A DNA stretch of 64,000 nucleotides from Calycina herbarum (taxonomy: Eukaryota; Ascomycota; Leotiomycetes; Helotiales; Pezizellaceae): NCBI GenBank assembly GCA_001414485.1, contig LLEY01000086.1, positions 124,001 through 188,000 of the forward strand, in the 5' to 3' direction. The translations under genes were made by a program, and so were the position numbers. A model generated the notes under the pieces. The model was not told the origin of the DNA. It saw nothing but the letters and a program-made list of their open reading frames with translations, and ran no database searches. How positions within the stretch are numbered: the stretch's first letter is position 1; each line of letters opens with the position of its first letter. This document shows, in pieces, positions 11,627-23,831 of this stretch.

Positions 11627-13674
11627 CTACATCTGAACTTCAACACGCCCCTCAGCACCCGGTGCCCCAGTTGACAAGCTTGGGAGGAGATAGGTGATAT
11701 CATCCCAAGGATGTCTGTAGAGACCAGTGCGCAGTCTCTTCTGATCGAGGTAATGTGCGATCAGACCGATGCTGCGACCCAAGACGAAGAGACCGTTCAA
11801 GACACCCATCTGAAGGTAGTCCTCAGCCTCCTCAGCGCTGAACGCACCGCAGTTACGCATCAGATCAACGAAGCAGACAGCGACGGCACCATCTACGTTC
11901 AAGATCAAATTGTCCTTCTTGGAAGTGGTGACGGACTCGACAGCAAGAGCATAGTCAAGCATCTTGCAGCTTGGGAAACGCTTCTTGACAAACTCCTTGA
12001 CAAGCTCGACACGGAGATCTGGGTTGTTGCGGGACTTGACCTTGTGGCCAATACCTGGAATGAGCTTGTTCTGCTTGCGCATAGAGTCGACGAAATCACG
12101 GGGGCTGAGACCCTTGTCAAAAGCCTTTGTGAACTCCTCGGCAGCTCCATCAAGAGCACCACCGAATCTGGATCCGATGGTCAAGAGACCACTGACAAGA
12201 GCACTGATCAAATCCTTTCCTGCTCTGGTGGTGATGATGGTGTTCATGGCGCCAGACACAGCTGGTCCGTGATCGGCAGTCAACATAAGAACCATCTCGA
12301 GGAATTTGCTGGCGTAGTCTGGGAGACGACGACGGAACCACAAGAGAGACATGACACCTCCAATTCCGATATCCTCCTTGAAGACATCTGAGATTGGCAT
12401 ACCGGCGTACAAAAGCTCTTGCCCACGATCATCAGAAATGGTTGAGATGAAGGCAGCTGGTTTTCTGATCAAGCCAAGTTCCTGAGCCCATGAGTAATCA
12501 ATTGGGATCTTTGGGACAATTGGCTCGGGTTGTGGGACGATGGCACCCTGCTTGACAAGCTTTTGGTAAACTTGGGCGAGAAGAGCCGGCATGTCCTCGA
12601 AGGTATCTGGGACGAAGAAGCCTGCGTCCTTCATGGTCTTGTTCTTGGTAGCAGCGGTTTCGAGTTGGGAGTTGGCGAAAGATCCAGCGTGTCCGAATTG
12701 AACCTCAGTCTTGAACATGCTTGCGCAAGTTCCAATAGCCCATGCGACAATTGGCTTGGTGATCTTTCCGGATTTGACAGCCTCAATCACCCGGTATTCC
12801 TCGACACCTCCAACTTCTCCCAAAAGGAGCAAGATCTTGCATTCTGGATCGGCCTCGTATCGTAGGAGATGGTCGATGAAGGTTGTGCTTGGGTATCGGT
12901 CACCACCAATGGCAACACCCTCGTAAACACCGTCGGTGGTGTTGGCAATGATGTTGTTGAGCTCGTTGGACATACCACCAGACTTGGAAACGTATCCGAC
13001 GGATCCCTTGCGGTAAAGCTTGGAAGCCACAATGTTGTCCATCATACCACCAGTGTTACCAATCTTGAAGGATCCAGGCTTGATTCCACCAACAGTGGCA
13101 GGGCCAATGATGGTGATTCCCTTCTTCTTGGCTACGTGAAGAATCTCACGGGCACGCTATAAGCCTGTTAGATAGTTTTCTGGGTATTATCTTGACTTTT
13201 ACTTACTCGCTCTGGAACACCTTCAGCAATAATGGCAATTGACTTGATTTGAGGGAATTCCATAAGCTCCATGGTAGAGCTGTAGACGGAGCGGGAGGAA
13301 GCAAAGTTCACAACAGTGTCGACGTCGCTGTGCTTGGACATGGCCTTCTCTACATCTTGGTAAACTGGGAGTAAGGTCTCACTGGTTCCCCAGTACATCT
13401 TGCTCACGAATTGACCTCCGAATGTGTAGATGATACCGGCAACCGAGGGAGTCTTTCTCTTGCAGATGAAATCGAAATCCAACATGCCCTGAACAGCTCG
13501 TGGCTGGAGACCGTAAACGAAGCATCGTGTCTTGTCGTGGAAAAGTGTGTGCTCAGCGCGGGGGCTCAAGGGTCGACTTGGGGCAGCAAATCGGCGAATG
13601 TTGTCGTTGGCATTGGCAGAGAGGCCAGCAGCCGGCGGGGTGGCCCCGTTTCCATTTGTGGTGGCAGCAGGCAT
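11627..13674 (-). CDS. acl1: ATP citrate lyase subunit 1 (citryl-CoA synthetase/lyase part)
   Basis: Catalyses, with subunit 2, citrate + CoA + ATP to acetyl-CoA + oxaloacetate + ADP + phosphate in the cytosol. This supplies acetyl-CoA for lipid, sterol and protein acetylation. Two exons (13674-13207 and 13156-11627) with a 50-bp intron give 665 aa, the usual size for fungal subunit 1. The CoA-binding and ligase region carries the autophosphorylated His312 in FGHAGSF. The C-terminal citrate-synthase-like lyase domain carries DHGPAVSGA and [16 protein letters not shown]. The gene is divergent from acl2 over a 1464-bp spacer, as in other ascomycetes where ACL is split into two genes. The start at [10 protein letters not shown] is the first Met of the open frame. 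Confidence 0.95.
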
Positions 13675-15138
13675 CGTGAGAAATGTGAAAGAGATGGCGG
13701 GTCTGGAGGAGGGCGATGGTTAGCAATTGGGATTCGAATTGAGGTGAAGGTGAAGGGATGCCCGCGGGTTGAGGAACTCAGATAAAGGGTCGATAGAAAA
13801 AGAGGTTGTGAGCTGACAAGGGAGAGGGAGGAAAAGCAAACGTACATTTAGTTTGAGCTGCGAGAGGAATGCCAGAGACAAGAGTATTTGATGCTCAAGT
13901 CGGGAAAGGGAGGAGAGAAGAGCCAGAGGGGCAGATGTGGTGAGAGGGGATGAGTGAATAGGAGGGGAGTGGATGGGATGTGTGGGAAGTTTGTTCGGGG
14001 AACGAAGACTTGAAGCCAATGCAATATCTTGTTGAAGACCCGAGCGTCAGGTGTAGGTGTGCGAGACTGAGAGTGGTAGGGACTGCCACCACAAATTCGG
14101 TGTGCAGCGACGGCCGGACGTCCTTTCTGCAGGCACACCGTCACCCACTGGTTGGGAGCTCCTTCCCAATGGCTCCAGAAGATAAAAGCGGCACCAGGAG
14201 TTTTGGGCTATGCCCGCACCACGACAACTTGATGAAATGGTTGGCGTTGATATCGATCTCAATTAGATCTTTTCTTCCCACCAAGCCTATTTCCCTAATT
14301 CACTAATTCCCAGGTTGGTTGACACAACGTTGGGGAATAGTCTGTGATAGCTCCAAGTAGCGCTTCTTTTCAACGCCGCTTTTCCCTTCTTCCTTTTTGG
14401 AGGACGACCCCTGAAATGCCGACCACTGCAGCAAGCGCACCCCGATCATCTGTTGAGGGTTGAGGGTTGAGGCCCGCCGGAATTCACTCGTTAGCGTGTG
14501 GCCCACCACCCAAAATTGTAGAGGGATGTGCGGTGCGGGTGCGCAGGTGCGTTCGGTGTCCGTAGTTTGGTTCGCAGCCCTCACCTCGTCTCGACAATTC
14601 ATCAGCTCGACCGCTGTTGTACTGGCTCCCCTCCCCAATCCAAAAAAAAGCACCCAACTTCTCTCCATCCCCAATCTTCTTTCCTCATCCAGCTCATCAA
14701 CTATCCCGAGACTCGTTGAAGTACCGGTGCATTTCCTAAACCGATCGCCTTGCTTTTAGAAAAGTTCCCCTTGGTATGTGTGCCCTTTCTTAGTCTTGGG
14801 AACTTTTTCCTCCCCAGTTCACCCCTCGCATCATTTTCCATTTCTTCCCAACCTCGTCAATTGTCTCGCCAGAACAGAATTCGACTACTGCTGTGCTGTT
14901 GCTTCTCTTGGAAAGTCGACGAAGAAGGTCTGAATCGAATATCGTCCGTTGGGAATTTCCTGAGCATTTCACTAGGTGTGAACATACCACTGCCTCCAAC
15001 CCAACAAGCCCCAGATCCCCAACCTGCCCGTCTTTTAAAGTTCCCGAGACTAGATAATCATATCGAACAACCACCCATCGAAGGACGGAAAGCTAACATT
15101 GGACCTCGTTCAGTAAATCCTCATCACATTACCTCGAA
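13675..15138. promoter_or_regulatory. Shared divergent promoter of acl1 and acl2
   Basis: This is the 1464-bp spacer between the start codons of the two ATP citrate lyase genes. Pyrimidine-rich tracts precede each gene on its coding strand, as is common in fungal promoters, and a CCAAT pentamer lies at 14016-14020. Open frames in the spacer are low-complexity and overlap one another. Co-regulation is expected because the enzyme needs both subunits. No specific operator can be named from sequence alone. Confidence 0.6.
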
Positions 15139-17169
15139 ATGGCCGCCAAATCAATCCTCGAAGCTGATGGAAAGGCCATCCTCAACTATCATCTCACCAG
15201 AGCGCCTGTCATCAAGCCTTCTCCCCTCCCAAAATCGGCCACACACAACGCCCCTTCAAAGCTCGCATCCCTATACTTTCCAGAAGATGCAGAGGTTGCT
15301 GCAATTCTCGACCAGGCGGAGGTCTCATACCCATGGCTTCTCGTCCCAGGTGCCAAGTTCGTTGCTAAGCCAGATCAATTGATCAAGCGCCGTGGAAAGA
15401 GCGGTCTTTTGGCTTTGAACAAGACATGGCCGGAGGCAAAGGCTTGGATCGCTGCTCGTGCTGGAAAGGAGCAAAAGGTTGAGACCGTGGTTGGTGTTCT
15501 GCGACAGTTCTTGGTTGAACCTTTCGTACCTCACCCAGACGGAACCGAGTACTACATCAATATCAACTCCCAGAGAGAGGTACGTGACACCACTTTCCCC
15601 TTCGTATCGTCGATTTCAAAGCCGTGGCGGAAAATCTGTGGCGGAAACCCAACTCAATTTCGGGGTTCAAATACAAAACCCAAAATCAAGTCTTTTGCGA
15701 AGGTTTGGTTTTTGGTCAGAAAATATATCCCAAGTGGGAAAATGTGTACCTGGGTGGGCTCCCACGACCTTTTGTTGCTGCTGCACGGCTATCATTCGCG
15801 TTTCGGTAAAGGTCCCGGGCGAGCGGAAGAGCTAGAGGTCAATTGCAAAGAACCAGATTGCAGGCTAGGTTCCGGGTATCTTGGGTACCTGCATCTGCAT
15901 GCTGGCTCTTTCTCCGCGGTTAAGGCTTAATGGTGTAACCGTGGCAGTAGCACGTTGCGCTGGATTTTATCTCATGGGTTGTGGTCTGGCCAGATGGCGG
16001 AGATGTTAACGCGCTGAAGTACTCTACGCCGTTAACACTTCCACTTTTGGCTTTACCAACCCCTGCTACTGTTCCTTCAAGGACCATCAATCTCTTGATT
16101 GTTGAATTTCGATGAAACTTGCTAACATTTATCTCTTACTCAGGGTGACTGGATTCTGTTCACGCACGAGGGAGGTGTTGATGTTGGAGATGTTGATGAG
16201 AAGGCCGAGAAGCTCTTGATCCCAGTCGATCTTTCAGAATACCCATCGAATCAGGAGATCGCTGCAACTCTCCTCAAGAAGGTTCCAAAGGGAGTGCACA
16301 ACGTTCTTGTCGATTTCATTACACGATTATACGCCGTCTACGTTGACTGTCAATTCACATACCTCGAGATCAACCCATTGGTTGTTATCCCCAACGCCCA
16401 GGGCACATCTGCTGAGGTTCACTTCTTGGATTTGGCCGCTAAGATTGATCAAACCGCTGAGTTCGAATGTGGTGTCAAATGGGCCATTGCCCGCTCACCA
16501 GCCGCTCTCGGCATGGCCGCTGTCAAGGCAGTTGATGGAAAGGTCAATATTGACGCTGGTCCACCAATGGAATTCCCAGCTCCTTTCGGTCGTGAGATGA
16601 GCAAGGAGGAGGCTTATATCGCTGAGCTTGACGCAAAGACTGGTGCTTCCCTCAAGCTCACCATCCTCAACGCCAACGGACGAGTCTGGACTTTGGTCGC
16701 TGGTGGTGGTGCTTCCGTTGTCTATGCCGATGCCATTGCAAGCAGTGGATTCTCCGATGAGCTCGCCAACTATGGTGAATACTCCGGAGCCCCAACAGAG
16801 ACCCAAACCTTCCACTATGCACGAACAGTCATTGACCTCATGCTCCGCGCTCCTATGCACCCAGAGGGCAAGGTCTTGTTCATCGGTGGTGGTATTGCCA
16901 ACTTCACCAACGTTGCCTCTACTTTCAAAGGTGTTATCCGTGCTCTCAAGGAGTTCAGCCAACAATTGGTTGAGCACAAGGTCCAAATCTGGGTCAGACG
17001 TGCTGGGCCTAACTACCAGGAGGGATTGAAGAACATCAAGAATGTTGGACAAGAGTTGAACCTCGATATGCATGTCTATGGCCCCGAGATGCACGTCAGT
17101 GGTATCGTTCCTTTGGCTTTGGTCCCAGGACGTTTGGCTGAGAGCAAGGTTAAGGAGTTTACTGGTTGA
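15139..17169 (+). CDS. acl2: ATP citrate lyase subunit 2 (ATP-grasp/citrate-binding part)
   Basis: Partner of acl1. It contributes the ATP-grasp fold and citrate-binding region of the heteromeric enzyme. Exon 1 is 15139-15579 and exon 2 is 16144-17169, giving 488 aa, matching the family. Visible hallmarks are KRRGKSGLLALN in the ATP-grasp N-part, the splice junction NINSQRE/GDWILFTHEGGVDVGD, the conserved FTYLEINPLV, and GGGASVVYADAIA plus GGGIANFTNVA in the CoA-ligase-like region. The intron is 564 bp, more than ten times the intron of acl1, and is open in places but not in the protein frame. Transcription diverges from acl1. Confidence 0.95.
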
Positions 17170-20100
17170 AAGGATTTTTTATAGATGATTTTTTCTTCCA
17201 GGTTTTTTCTGGGCATCTTTTTGAGCTACGACAGGATTTGTGGTGGGGACCTTCTCCTGCCCCTTGGACGTTATACATAGACACTCATAATTGCCCTTTG
17301 GTGGTTGCTGCTGCACCGTGTAATCTGTAGGCGTTGGCGAGGGATCTGTGGTCACGTCTTGAGCATGAGAGCGCGAAAATAAACTGTTTTTTTGATCAAA
17401 TGAAATGAATGAAGAAAATCTGCAAATGCCGTGCTTGAATATATTACCCATGTATCCCTTTGGCTGCATTAGAGTGCTCAAGTGAGGCGTGTATCGATGA
17501 TCCGACGTGTTCTATTAGTCCTATCCTAGGAAGGTACTGTTGTGGTAGTCCCTCTTATTGGTCAGATGTACCAGTCTTACCAGTCTTGCTGTCCCGCATC
17601 TCACTTGGTTTTACACGCAGAGAGAGGTGCTAACACGTCCACACGTGATGTGTATGATGTGTATGGGGGAGCCGAAGGGATAACTAACCGGTAACCAGTT
17701 TTAGATGTATGGAAGTGACTTTGCATTGGTGTTATCGGGTAGGTTACCCTACCAGTACCTGCTGATCGTCAGTCAGTCAGTCACCTCACGTGAAGATATT
17801 CATTTCGACAAGTTGTGTCACTTTGTTAGGTGACCCACCAATGAACCAATGATTCGTAGTGAGGTTTATAAATGCTCTCTCCGTTTCTTGGAAAATTGAG
17901 GGCCGTGGTTCAGGACATGACATGACATGATTGATTACATTTGAATGTCGTGTTGCTAAACGGAGGTTTAACTATTCCAAAAAAAAAAAAAAGAAATAGC
18001 CATACGATTTTTTCTCTCCCTTTCTTTCTTTCTTTCTTTTCCTTTTTAGTGGTTTCCGTGGGGGGTTTGGCTGCCATTATACGTACGTAGGGGCTTTTAG
18101 GTACTTAGGGGGATTATTTGTTCGAGATTTCACTGGAAAAGAGGGTGTTTGATTGTGGATAGGATAATGGAAGTCTAGATTTTAGATCGTATGAAGGTAA
18201 GGTAGAGTTTGGAATGTGATGTGACTATTTATCGAAGGGGATAGATAGGTTTACAAGTGATTTCTTTGTATTTGAACATGAAAGTCGCGAGAGGTTTGTC
18301 TTTGCGAAGGGTGTAATTGTTGGTTTGACTACTACTTACTACTTACGAGTAGTTGGATTGGGTAGGAGGAAGTGGAGTTGCTATTTGGTAGGTTACCTAC
18401 TCCTAGCAAGTATCTCGATGGATAAACCGACTGTCACCAATTATGGGTATTAGAACAAGCTGGGGAGATGAGCTAGCTGGATGAGATGAGCTAACTGGAT
18501 GAGTTGCTTTACTTGAGCTTATCCAGTCTTTGGGTATTCATTACCTCTCTCTAAATTCATCTTCTTAGCAGTATGCTAGATCTTCTTGGTTGGGACTTTG
18601 GTGGTTAACGCTGACTTTTTAGTTGGACTGTTGTAGATGTCATCTTGTCGTTGTTACTATACTAGTTATAGACCTGGTCACTAGGTAAGAGCTTCTGGAA
18701 TCTTGAACTAGTACTAGCGTTCCCATCATTATGTCATTCCTCCCATCAAAGAGTCGCGCCATCTGATTAGATTAGATTAGATCAAAATTTTCTCTTCTCT
18801 ACACTGGGGCGTTCTTCGGGTGCGGGGACAAGAGGCGCCGAGATCAGCCGAAGAGATTGATTTGAGTTTGAGAAATCGTGAAAAGTAGAAGCTAGAGTAA
18901 AGGCTGTCTTTGTGGAGATTTCTTAAAAGTACTTGAATGTGTTTCAATTACGAAGTAAAACATAAAACATCACAACTCACAGTGACGTTGCCATAAACAA
19001 ACTAATATATTGATGATGATACTTCTATGAACAAATCATTGGAGGTAGACATTATACATAGAACGGTGACGCCCAGAAATAAGATAAGACAATAAGACGA
19101 TGACAAGGAAATTCCATCGTGAGCCAAACAGCCAGCCCATATAAAGAGAAAATCAAAAGGAAACAATTCATGGTACGAAGACCGGGATGAACCAAAATCT
19201 TTTGAATCTTTAGATATTTTTAGGCACTCAATCCCCTGCCGATGTCAATGGCCGCTAGTTGGCGAACTACTCGACATTTCAGACTAACGACATTCAGGGC
19301 GAACAACTAGATCTCGCTTACAGAAGTCTGGCAATCCAAGCACTGATGAATTATCGTCCACGGTAACTTCATTCTGCCTTTCCACTGAAGCAGAATCAAA
19401 ACGTGGGCAAAAACTTTGACCACTTACCGGTTCGAAGTGAGGAAAGGCCACTACCCAAGATCCTCTGCTATTTGGGACCATGTTGAAGAAGGGACATACC
19501 ACTCTGCCAATAGGTTGTGAGAACAGACAAATATTATCTCGACAGTCTTCAAGCTAAAGTGGCGGTTTTCCACTTGGGATAGTTGGGACGGGCGAAACTC
19601 CTCTAATAAGGAAACTTACCGGGTGCAGTGTTGGATTCATGAGAAATAGGCAGAGGGATTTAATGGGGCTTTGGTGCTCATTTGTACGCTTCCAGCGGTT
19701 TTGTAGCAGGGCAACCGACCATTATTCCTCGGAAAAAACCCCAGCTACACACTTTCCGCGTCCTAAATCTAACATAAGCCAAGAACGACGGAACCGCAAA
19801 TGGCAAATCGCAACTCATAATCCAAATATGCAAGATAAAGCGGGTTATCCATTGATCTGACTGCAGACCTTTCATGTTTGTGGAGGGGGTATATCTCGGT
19901 ACTCGACGAGTGTTTGTCATATAGTTAGTAACGAGAAGCAGACCGAGGTTCGCGTAATTTGTCAAAAGGTAATTTTTGATGATCAAATTCAATTTAGGAC
20001 CTGGATTAAGTAAGACATGTTAGCAAGATGTAAACAAAACAGTCGCGGGAACAGAAGCCTTACTTTTTTAGGCGTCACCCCTTCCTCCCACGCAATTCCC

Positions 20101-20171
20101 CTTGCCTGAAATGCATTGCATTTTCATAACGATTGTCTTCATAATCCTATAATAAGATCCATATCTTCTCC
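17170..20171. other. 3-kb gene-free region
   Basis: Holds the 3' flank of acl2 and then long T-rich and A-rich stretches, including A-runs near 17980, short direct repeats (for example GATTAGATTAGATTAG near 18765-18780) and GATGAGCTAGCTGGATGAGATGA-like repeats near 18470-18500. The only weak coding candidate, a 72-codon frame at 19284-19502 on the minus strand, lacks a family signature. No RNA gene recognised. Confidence 0.5.
18021..18040. repeat. TTTC microsatellite
   Basis: Four to five perfect TTTC units followed by a T-rich tract, in the gene-free region downstream of acl2. Confidence 0.85.
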
Positions 20172-21468
20172 TTAAGCTAGAAGATCTGCAACATTCATTG
20201 GCATCTCATCGATTTGAGTAGAGTAATACACTGTTGTTTATTAGCCTGGGTATATATTCATGAATCAAGGATAACTTACATTCAATATCCCGCAAAATCC
20301 TCACATCCTCGCTTGTCACAAAGTTGATAGCAACACCTTTTCGTCCGAATCTACCAGATCTACCAATGCGGTGGATATAGTTCTCACGATTGCTTGGCAA
20401 GTCGTAGTTAATGACCAAGGAAACCTGCTGAACATCGATACCGCGAGCCCAGACATCAGTAGATATCAAGACTCTCGAATTTCCTTGACGGAAGTCTTGC
20501 ATGATGCTATCTCTCTCCTTTTGCGGCATTTCTCCGTGCATCGAGGATACAGTGAAGTTTGCCTCACGCATCTTATCGGTCAACCAGTCCACCTTTCTGC
20601 GAGTGTTGCAGAAAATGACAGCTTGAGTGATGGTGAGGGTATCGTAAAGATCACAGAGAGTGTCGAATTTCCATTCCTCCTTCTCGACGGCGATAAAGTA
20701 TTGTTTCAAGCCTTCCAATGTCAATTCATCACGCTTGACGAGAATGCGGACGGGGTCTGTCATGAATTTTGTAGTCATATCGAGGACGTCGTACGGAAGG
20801 GTAGCGGAAACAACCACAACTTGAGTCGCCGGAGGAAGATATCGGTATACATCGTAGATTTGCTCACGGAAACCACGGTTCAACAACTCATCAGCCTCGT
20901 CCAAAACCAACATCTTGATATGACGAGTTCTGAGATTTCGGCGACGAATCATATCAGCAACACGACCTGGAGTTCCAGATACAATGTGCTGACCATATTC
21001 GAGCTTGCGGATATCCTCTCCAACATTTGTTCCTCCAATACATGCGTGACATTGTACGTTCATGTAATCGCCCAACGCCATAACAACTGACTGAATTTGT
21101 GTCGCGAGTTCTCGAGTGGGGGAAAGGACAAGAGCTTGTGTCTCGCGAACGGCTGTGTCGATGACCTGGAGCATACTGATGGAGAAGGTTGCGGTTTTAC
21201 CAGTACCAGATTGCGCCTGGGCGATGGTATCGCGACCTTTGCAGATTTGGACAATCGCACGAGATTGAACGGCCGATGGTGATTCGTATCCATAAGCGTA
21301 GATGCCACGGAGAAGGTTCTCTATTCACGATTAGAAGGCTATTGCTGGAACGGGCGCAATGCTCTTACCCTTCAAGTGCATATCAGAGAAGGTGGGAATG
21401 ACTGTGACATCCTTGGAGGTTGAGAACTCCATTCTCTCCTCGGCCTTGCGATCAATACCGTCTGCCAT
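20172..21468 (-). CDS. fal1: DEAD-box RNA helicase FAL1/eIF4A3
   Basis: ATP-dependent RNA helicase of the eIF4A3 branch. FAL1 is known for 18S rRNA maturation in yeast, and eIF4A3 is the exon-junction-complex anchor elsewhere. Three exons (21468-21369, 21320-20280, 20230-20172) give exactly 399 aa, the family length. Motifs in order: Q motif ([10 protein letters not shown]), motif I AQSGTGKT, Ia PTRELATQ, motif II DEAD in VLDEADELL, motif III SAT, motif [11 protein letters not shown], motif [10 protein letters not shown] (the eIF4A3/FAL1 version) and motif [12 protein letters not shown]. The C-terminus [16 protein letters not shown] is characteristic of this branch. Introns are 51 and 49 bp. 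Divergent from the SF3a subunit gene across 319 bp. Confidence 0.95.
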
Positions 21469-21787
21469 GATTGCGGTTGTTTTGTATGAGAAGTGGGTTT
21501 GTATGTGGTGTTGATAGAGAGGTTGTTTTGATAGAGGGCGAGGGCGAGCTAGGATCGGTGTAAATTTTGGTGCTCAGGTCGCGATTTTATGGGGGAGGAA
21601 ATTGATTGGACAGCGCAATCTCAGCCTCAAAACTTCTGGAGGCGCGACCCTCAACCGTCATCCAGAAGTCAACACCCTCACACCAACTTACCTCCACACC
21701 CTCTCGCTACTAGCATATATCGTTGGGTTGCTGAGAATCTGAACACAAATCTCCCGCCTGTGCTGCGCATACAGAAAGGCCACAGCC
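21469..21787. promoter_or_regulatory. Bidirectional promoter between fal1 and the SF3a3 gene
   Basis: Only 319 bp separate the two start codons, so the 5' UTRs and core promoters of both RNA-processing genes must share this segment. No TATA box stands out. One short open frame (21589-21819) crosses it but overlaps the second gene's start in another frame. Confidence 0.6.
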
Positions 21788-23335
21788 ATGATTTTAGAAG
21801 AACAGAGATTCCTCCATGAGGATCTCGAAAGGCTTGAACAAGCGATCAGCGATAGGGTTGCTGAAGACCCTCGCCAGGTAAGGTCAACCACCACTAATGC
21901 TGGAGTGCAAAGCTAATACATGCAGGTTCGGGAGAGGTTAAATCGGGATCACCAAATCTCAGGTTTCCTAGATCGCATCCAGGACCAATCCAAAAGATTA
22001 CTCGATATTTACAAAGATGTGGAGGGCACTCGGTCGAAAGAAATACAGTCCATATCCACGGGCGAACCTCTGAAGGAATTCTACAGTCAGCTAAATGAAA
22101 TCAAGACCTTCCACCAGAAATACCCCAACGAGCCCGTCGAGAATCTGGAGAAGGCGTACAAGAAAAAGGCCCCAGCGGAGGGAGAGACCATGATATCCGA
22201 GGTCGACAACATGTTTACAGGAGAGGAGGCATTTGGCAGATTTCTTGATCTCACGACCATCCACGAACTTTACCTCAATCTGCCAGGGATAAAGCGCCAG
22301 ACCTACCTCCAATACCTCGATGCCTTCGATAGCTTCACACCCCCACAATGCAACATCAAGCGCCCGGATAAGATGACAGATCAATATTTCAGTTATGTTG
22401 GAGAACTGGCAAATTATCTGGAAAGCTTCTTAAAACGCACTCGACCGCTCGAGAATTTAGACAAGCTATTCACCAGCTTCGACGAGGATTTCACGAAAGC
22501 TTGGGAAGATAATGATGTTCGGGGTTGGGCCTTGGAGATACCCGCGCCTTCGAATGGGCCAGCAGGAGATGTCATTTGGTGTGCGGATTGTGAAAAGGAG
22601 TTTAAGAACGAGAATGTTCACAAGGCGCATTTGACTGGGAAGAAGCACATTCGGGCGGCAGAGTTGAGGAAGGCACGTCAAGCAGAAAACGGCGATGATA
22701 CCACTACATCCGAAAACCGTGGCCCATCCACCCTGCGATTGAAGGAGAGAGCCATCGCAGAACGAGAGTACAGAGTTAAACGCCTCGCTGCGGCGATGTC
22801 ACAAGAGAGAAGCGATACCCGCGTCAACATCGAAAGAAGACAAGGAATGACTGAACGAGAACGCCAGATGGAATTAGATGCTCTCTTTGCAGAGTCAACT
22901 TCCGCTGGACCACAACATGGAGAGGATTCTGACAGCGAGTCTGATGGCGATGAGAAGATATACAACCCATTGAAGTTGCCATTGGCTTGGGATGGGAAGC
23001 CAATTCCATTCTGGCTTTACAAGCTTCATGGCCTCGGTGTCGAGTTTAGATGCGAGATTTGCGGCAATTATGTCTATATGGGAAGAAGGGCGTTTGACAA
23101 ACATTTCAACGAAGCCCGTCATATTTACGGCTTGAAATGCTTGGGTATCACCAACACCACACTTTTCCGGGAAATCACAGATATTGCGGATGCAGAAAAG
23201 TTATGGGAGAAGATTACGCGAGACAAGAAGAAGAATAAGAATGATGAAGGAAGCGTGGTGCAAATGGAGGACGGTGAGGGGAACGTTATGCCTGAAAAGG
23301 TGTATTATGATCTTCAAAAGCAAGGGTTACTATGA
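21788..23335 (+). CDS. prp9: Splicing factor 3a subunit 3 (SF3a60/Prp9)
   Basis: Component of the SF3a complex of U2 snRNP, needed for prespliceosome assembly. Exon 1 (21788-21877) encodes the conserved opening MILEEQRFLHEDLERLEQA. A 48-bp intron leads to exon 2 (21926-23335), total 499 aa against about 500 in animals. Two zinc-finger elements are visible: a matrin-type C2H2 finger (CADCEKEFKNENVHKAHLTG, about residues 250-275) and the C-terminal FRCEICGNYVYMGRRAF...H...H finger. The C-terminal phrase KVYYDLQKQGLL ends the protein. Strong family match across the whole length. Confidence 0.93.
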
Positions 23336-23831
23336 GCATTCATGGCGGGGGTGTACAAAAGTATGTATTCTACCAATTTCAGAGGAGCCTCCATCATTAT
23401 GACTTCATTAATCTACGATTGGTTTAGTACTCTCAGCGTCAGGTTTGATTGCGAAACGTGATCCTTCAATCAATTTCCCCGCCTTCTGCTATGCACCGTG
23501 ATGCCTTTTTGAAGAACTTTACACCAAGAGGAAATTTTCACTGTTGTCACTGTTGAGCAAGTTATGTTTCGTCTCCGCGTGATTTTATGGCAAGGGGTCA
23601 TGTCTCCCCTTAGCTCTAGTAGGGTTGGATTGAAGTAGCTCCTGATTTTGCTATCATATCCCGTAGCGTTTCCTCCGTCACCTCTAGTCCTTTTAGCGCT
23701 TTCCCCCCAGATATCATACAATATATTCTTGTTTCTCCATTTCCCCATTCCAAAAAAAAATGCATCTTACAAGGCCGTTATCATCATTTTACAGATCCAA
23801 GAATCACTCCCGCCTCCAACCCTCCGTCAAA
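23336..23831. other. Intergenic, nothing recognised
   Basis: 3' flank of the splicing-factor gene and promoter of the next gene, with T-rich tracts and an A-run just upstream of 23761. Confidence 0.5.

Noticed and set aside
11711..12391. 226-codon open frame on the plus strand inside acl1
   Set aside because: It is antisense to a strongly conserved enzyme frame and has the Asp/Glu/Leu-rich composition expected of a mirror frame.
16495..17094. 199-codon minus-strand frame inside acl2
   Set aside because: Antisense shadow of the conserved acl2 exon 2; no family signature.
19284..19502. Minus-strand 72-codon frame with a possible intron (GTAAGT...CTTCAG)
   Set aside because: Spliced or unspliced, no recognisable family, no signal peptide and no conserved flanks.
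20371..21090. 239-codon plus-strand frame inside fal1
   Set aside because: Antisense shadow of the helicase core.
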